Assembly (NCBI RefSeq): GCF_030758345.1
Contig: NZ_JAVAMO010000001.1
Location: 1,240,001-1,304,000 of the forward strand
Length of the DNA: 64,000 nucleotides
Source of the DNA: Ruegeria discodermiae
Lineage (GTDB): Bacteria; Pseudomonadota; Alphaproteobacteria; Rhodobacterales; Rhodobacteraceae
Direction: 5' to 3'
Shown here in pieces: positions 63,136 through 64,000 of the stretch. Position 1 is the first letter of the stretch. Each line of letters begins with the position of its first letter. A program made the translations under genes and the position numbers. Below the pieces are notes generated by a model, which did not search any database, was not told the DNA's origin, and worked only from the letters and a program-made list of their open reading frames with translations.

Positions 63136-63477
63136 ATGAAACCTATGAATAAAAACTCAGCAGAAGCTCAAAAAGCGGCATTTTTCGAAAAGATTTGGAA
63201 TGATGACGCCTTCGCTCGGGCATTGGAAGCGAACCCGAGGGCCGCGCTTGCAGAATTCGGGAACAACCTGCCCGAAAATGTAGATATCCGTGTCGTGCGC
63301 GACACTGAAAAGGTGAAATATCTACATATTCCGGCGGTTCCGGTCGATATGGAACTGTCTGACGCCGATCTGATAAGTGCTCAGGGCGGCACCACGCCGC
63401 TCTGCGGTGTCATCCTCGGTAGCATCATCAGCGTTGCTTCGGTCAGCGTCAGCGCCACGTTCACCAAGGATATGTAG
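63136..63477 (+). CDS. NHLP-type RiPP precursor 3
   Basis: 113 residues, intact. Leader: AAFFEKIWNDDAFARALEAN, then IRVVRDTEKVKYLHIPAVP and DADLISAQGG. Core of 28 residues starts TTPLC and ends FTKDM, with many Ser and Val. ATG 63136 with GGAGG five bases upstream is preferred over an upstream in-frame codon. It is at the right edge of the accessory region; the broken precursor 4 lies about 4.6 kb to its left. Confidence 0.82.
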   Translation: MKPMNKNSAEAQKAAFFEKIWNDDAFARALEANPRAALAEFGNNLPENVDIRVVRDTEKVKYLHIPAVPVDMELSDADLISAQGGTTPLCGVILGSIISVASVSVSATFTKDM

Positions 63478-63587
63478 CGGCTTTGCCACCGTTTTGGGGG
63501 TTAGGGCATCAATCGGCGCCAACGCCTCCCTGGTCGGAGCGTGTTGTGCGCCGGTCCTGATATGGTTCGGGAAGCAAGGCGCCGGTG

Positions 63588-64000
63588 TCAGCGCGTCGCA
63601 GTAACCCCCTTTGGCATGACCTCATAGCCCGGCTCTTCGGGCTCATCATCTGCCATTTCGGCCGGAAAGCCCGCGGCGCGGATGTCGAGGCCGGTGGCCT
63701 TTTCCAACCGCTTTATGATGTTGGGAGAGAGTTCTCGCGCGCCGAAACGGGCGATACCGTCATCGATGATATCGATCAGCAGCGGGTTGACCTCCAGCGG
63801 CACACCGGCGCGGTCGGCCACGTCCTGAAACAGCCCGATATCCTTCTTCACCAGATCCATGGTGAAAGAGATGTCGCGCGACCCGTTCAGGATCACTTGA
63901 CTTTCGGTTTCATGCACAAAGGATGTGCCTGACGAGATCGCGATGGCCTCATAGGTCGTGTTCAGGTCCATACCAGCCGCCTTTGCGGTCACCAGCGCCT
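63588..64000 (-). CDS. 3-hydroxyisobutyrate dehydrogenase-like protein, C-terminal part
   Basis: Frame open to the window edge; only the C-terminal 137 residues or so are present. NGSRDISFTMDLVKKDIGLFQDVADRAGVPL is the helical dimer domain with the catalytic Lys (KKD) of beta-hydroxyacid dehydrogenases. The Rossmann part is outside the window. Substrate not decidable here. Confidence 0.85.
   Translation of the reverse strand, partial: ALVTAKAAGMDLNTTYEAIAISSGTSFVHETESQVILNGSRDISFTMDLVKKDIGLFQDVADRAGVPLEVNPLLIDIIDDGIARFGARELSPNIIKRLEKATGLDIRAAGFPAEMADDEPEEPGYEVMPKGVTATR

Noticed and set aside
54342-63587. A complete prophage in the tRNA-linked region
   Set aside because: No integrase, terminase, capsid or tail genes are visible; only small phage-like genes and a repressor.

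Overview
The window looks like chromosomal DNA of a marine Rhodobacteraceae species (Roseobacter group, Ruegeria-like; inferred from gene content, no database search was run). Support comes from GC-rich coding, a phaZ / phaC-phaP-phaR polyhydroxyalkanoate cluster, small family proteins such as the DUF6280 type, and an alphaproteobacterial core set (thrS, parE, efp, cobQ, ygfZ, pcm, tolC, thyA-folA, sdhE).

Layout. 1-5.8 kb: end of an amino-acid-type ABC importer, two glutamine-synthetase-like ligases around a class I amidotransferase, and a DegT-type PLP enzyme, probably an amine or amino-acid gamma-glutamylation locus. 5.8-11.1 kb: serine protease and PHA storage genes with CTGC-N3-GCAG boxes that fit PhaR. 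11-15.6 kb: an overlapping minus-strand operon of hydrolases, divergent from an ArsR-SRPBCC fusion, with a nested palindrome between them. 15.6-18.8 kb: DUF4105 membrane protein and thrS. 18.9-21.5 kb: a bufferin-type (BufA1-BufB-BufC-DoxX) copper-peptide operon with a terminator after the precursor gene. 21.5-26.8 kb: small proteins, cold-shock protein, SDR/AraC divergent pair, thyA-folA. 27-29.4 kb: a TbpB-like surface lipoprotein with a Slam-type outer-membrane partner. 29.4-40 kb: mixed metabolic genes, including two interrupted genes (DUF1194, DUF2461). 40.3-41.1 kb: two nitrile-hydratase-like-leader (NHLP) peptide precursors. 41.4-54 kb: parE, an interrupted MltR-like gene, cobQ, and a PopZ-like / tolC / pcm group.

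From tRNA-Cys (54268-54341) to about 63.5 kb lies a less GC-rich accessory region with no visible integrase. It holds a phage-like mini-operon facing a Cro/C1-type regulator across an inverted repeat, a ParB remnant, a frameshifted NYN gene, an RTX calcium-binding protein, and two more NHLP precursors, one carrying an in-frame stop. The window ends in a 3-hydroxyisobutyrate-dehydrogenase-like gene.

The most unusual feature is the family of four NHLP-type precursors. All share the same leader ending in QGG and a 26-28 residue core beginning Thr-Thr-x-x-Cys, and no maturation or export genes are visible nearby. Six genes are broken or truncated (DUF1194, DUF2461, MltR-like, ParB, one NHLP precursor, NYN). 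Whether this is real decay or sequence error cannot be told from the sequence alone.
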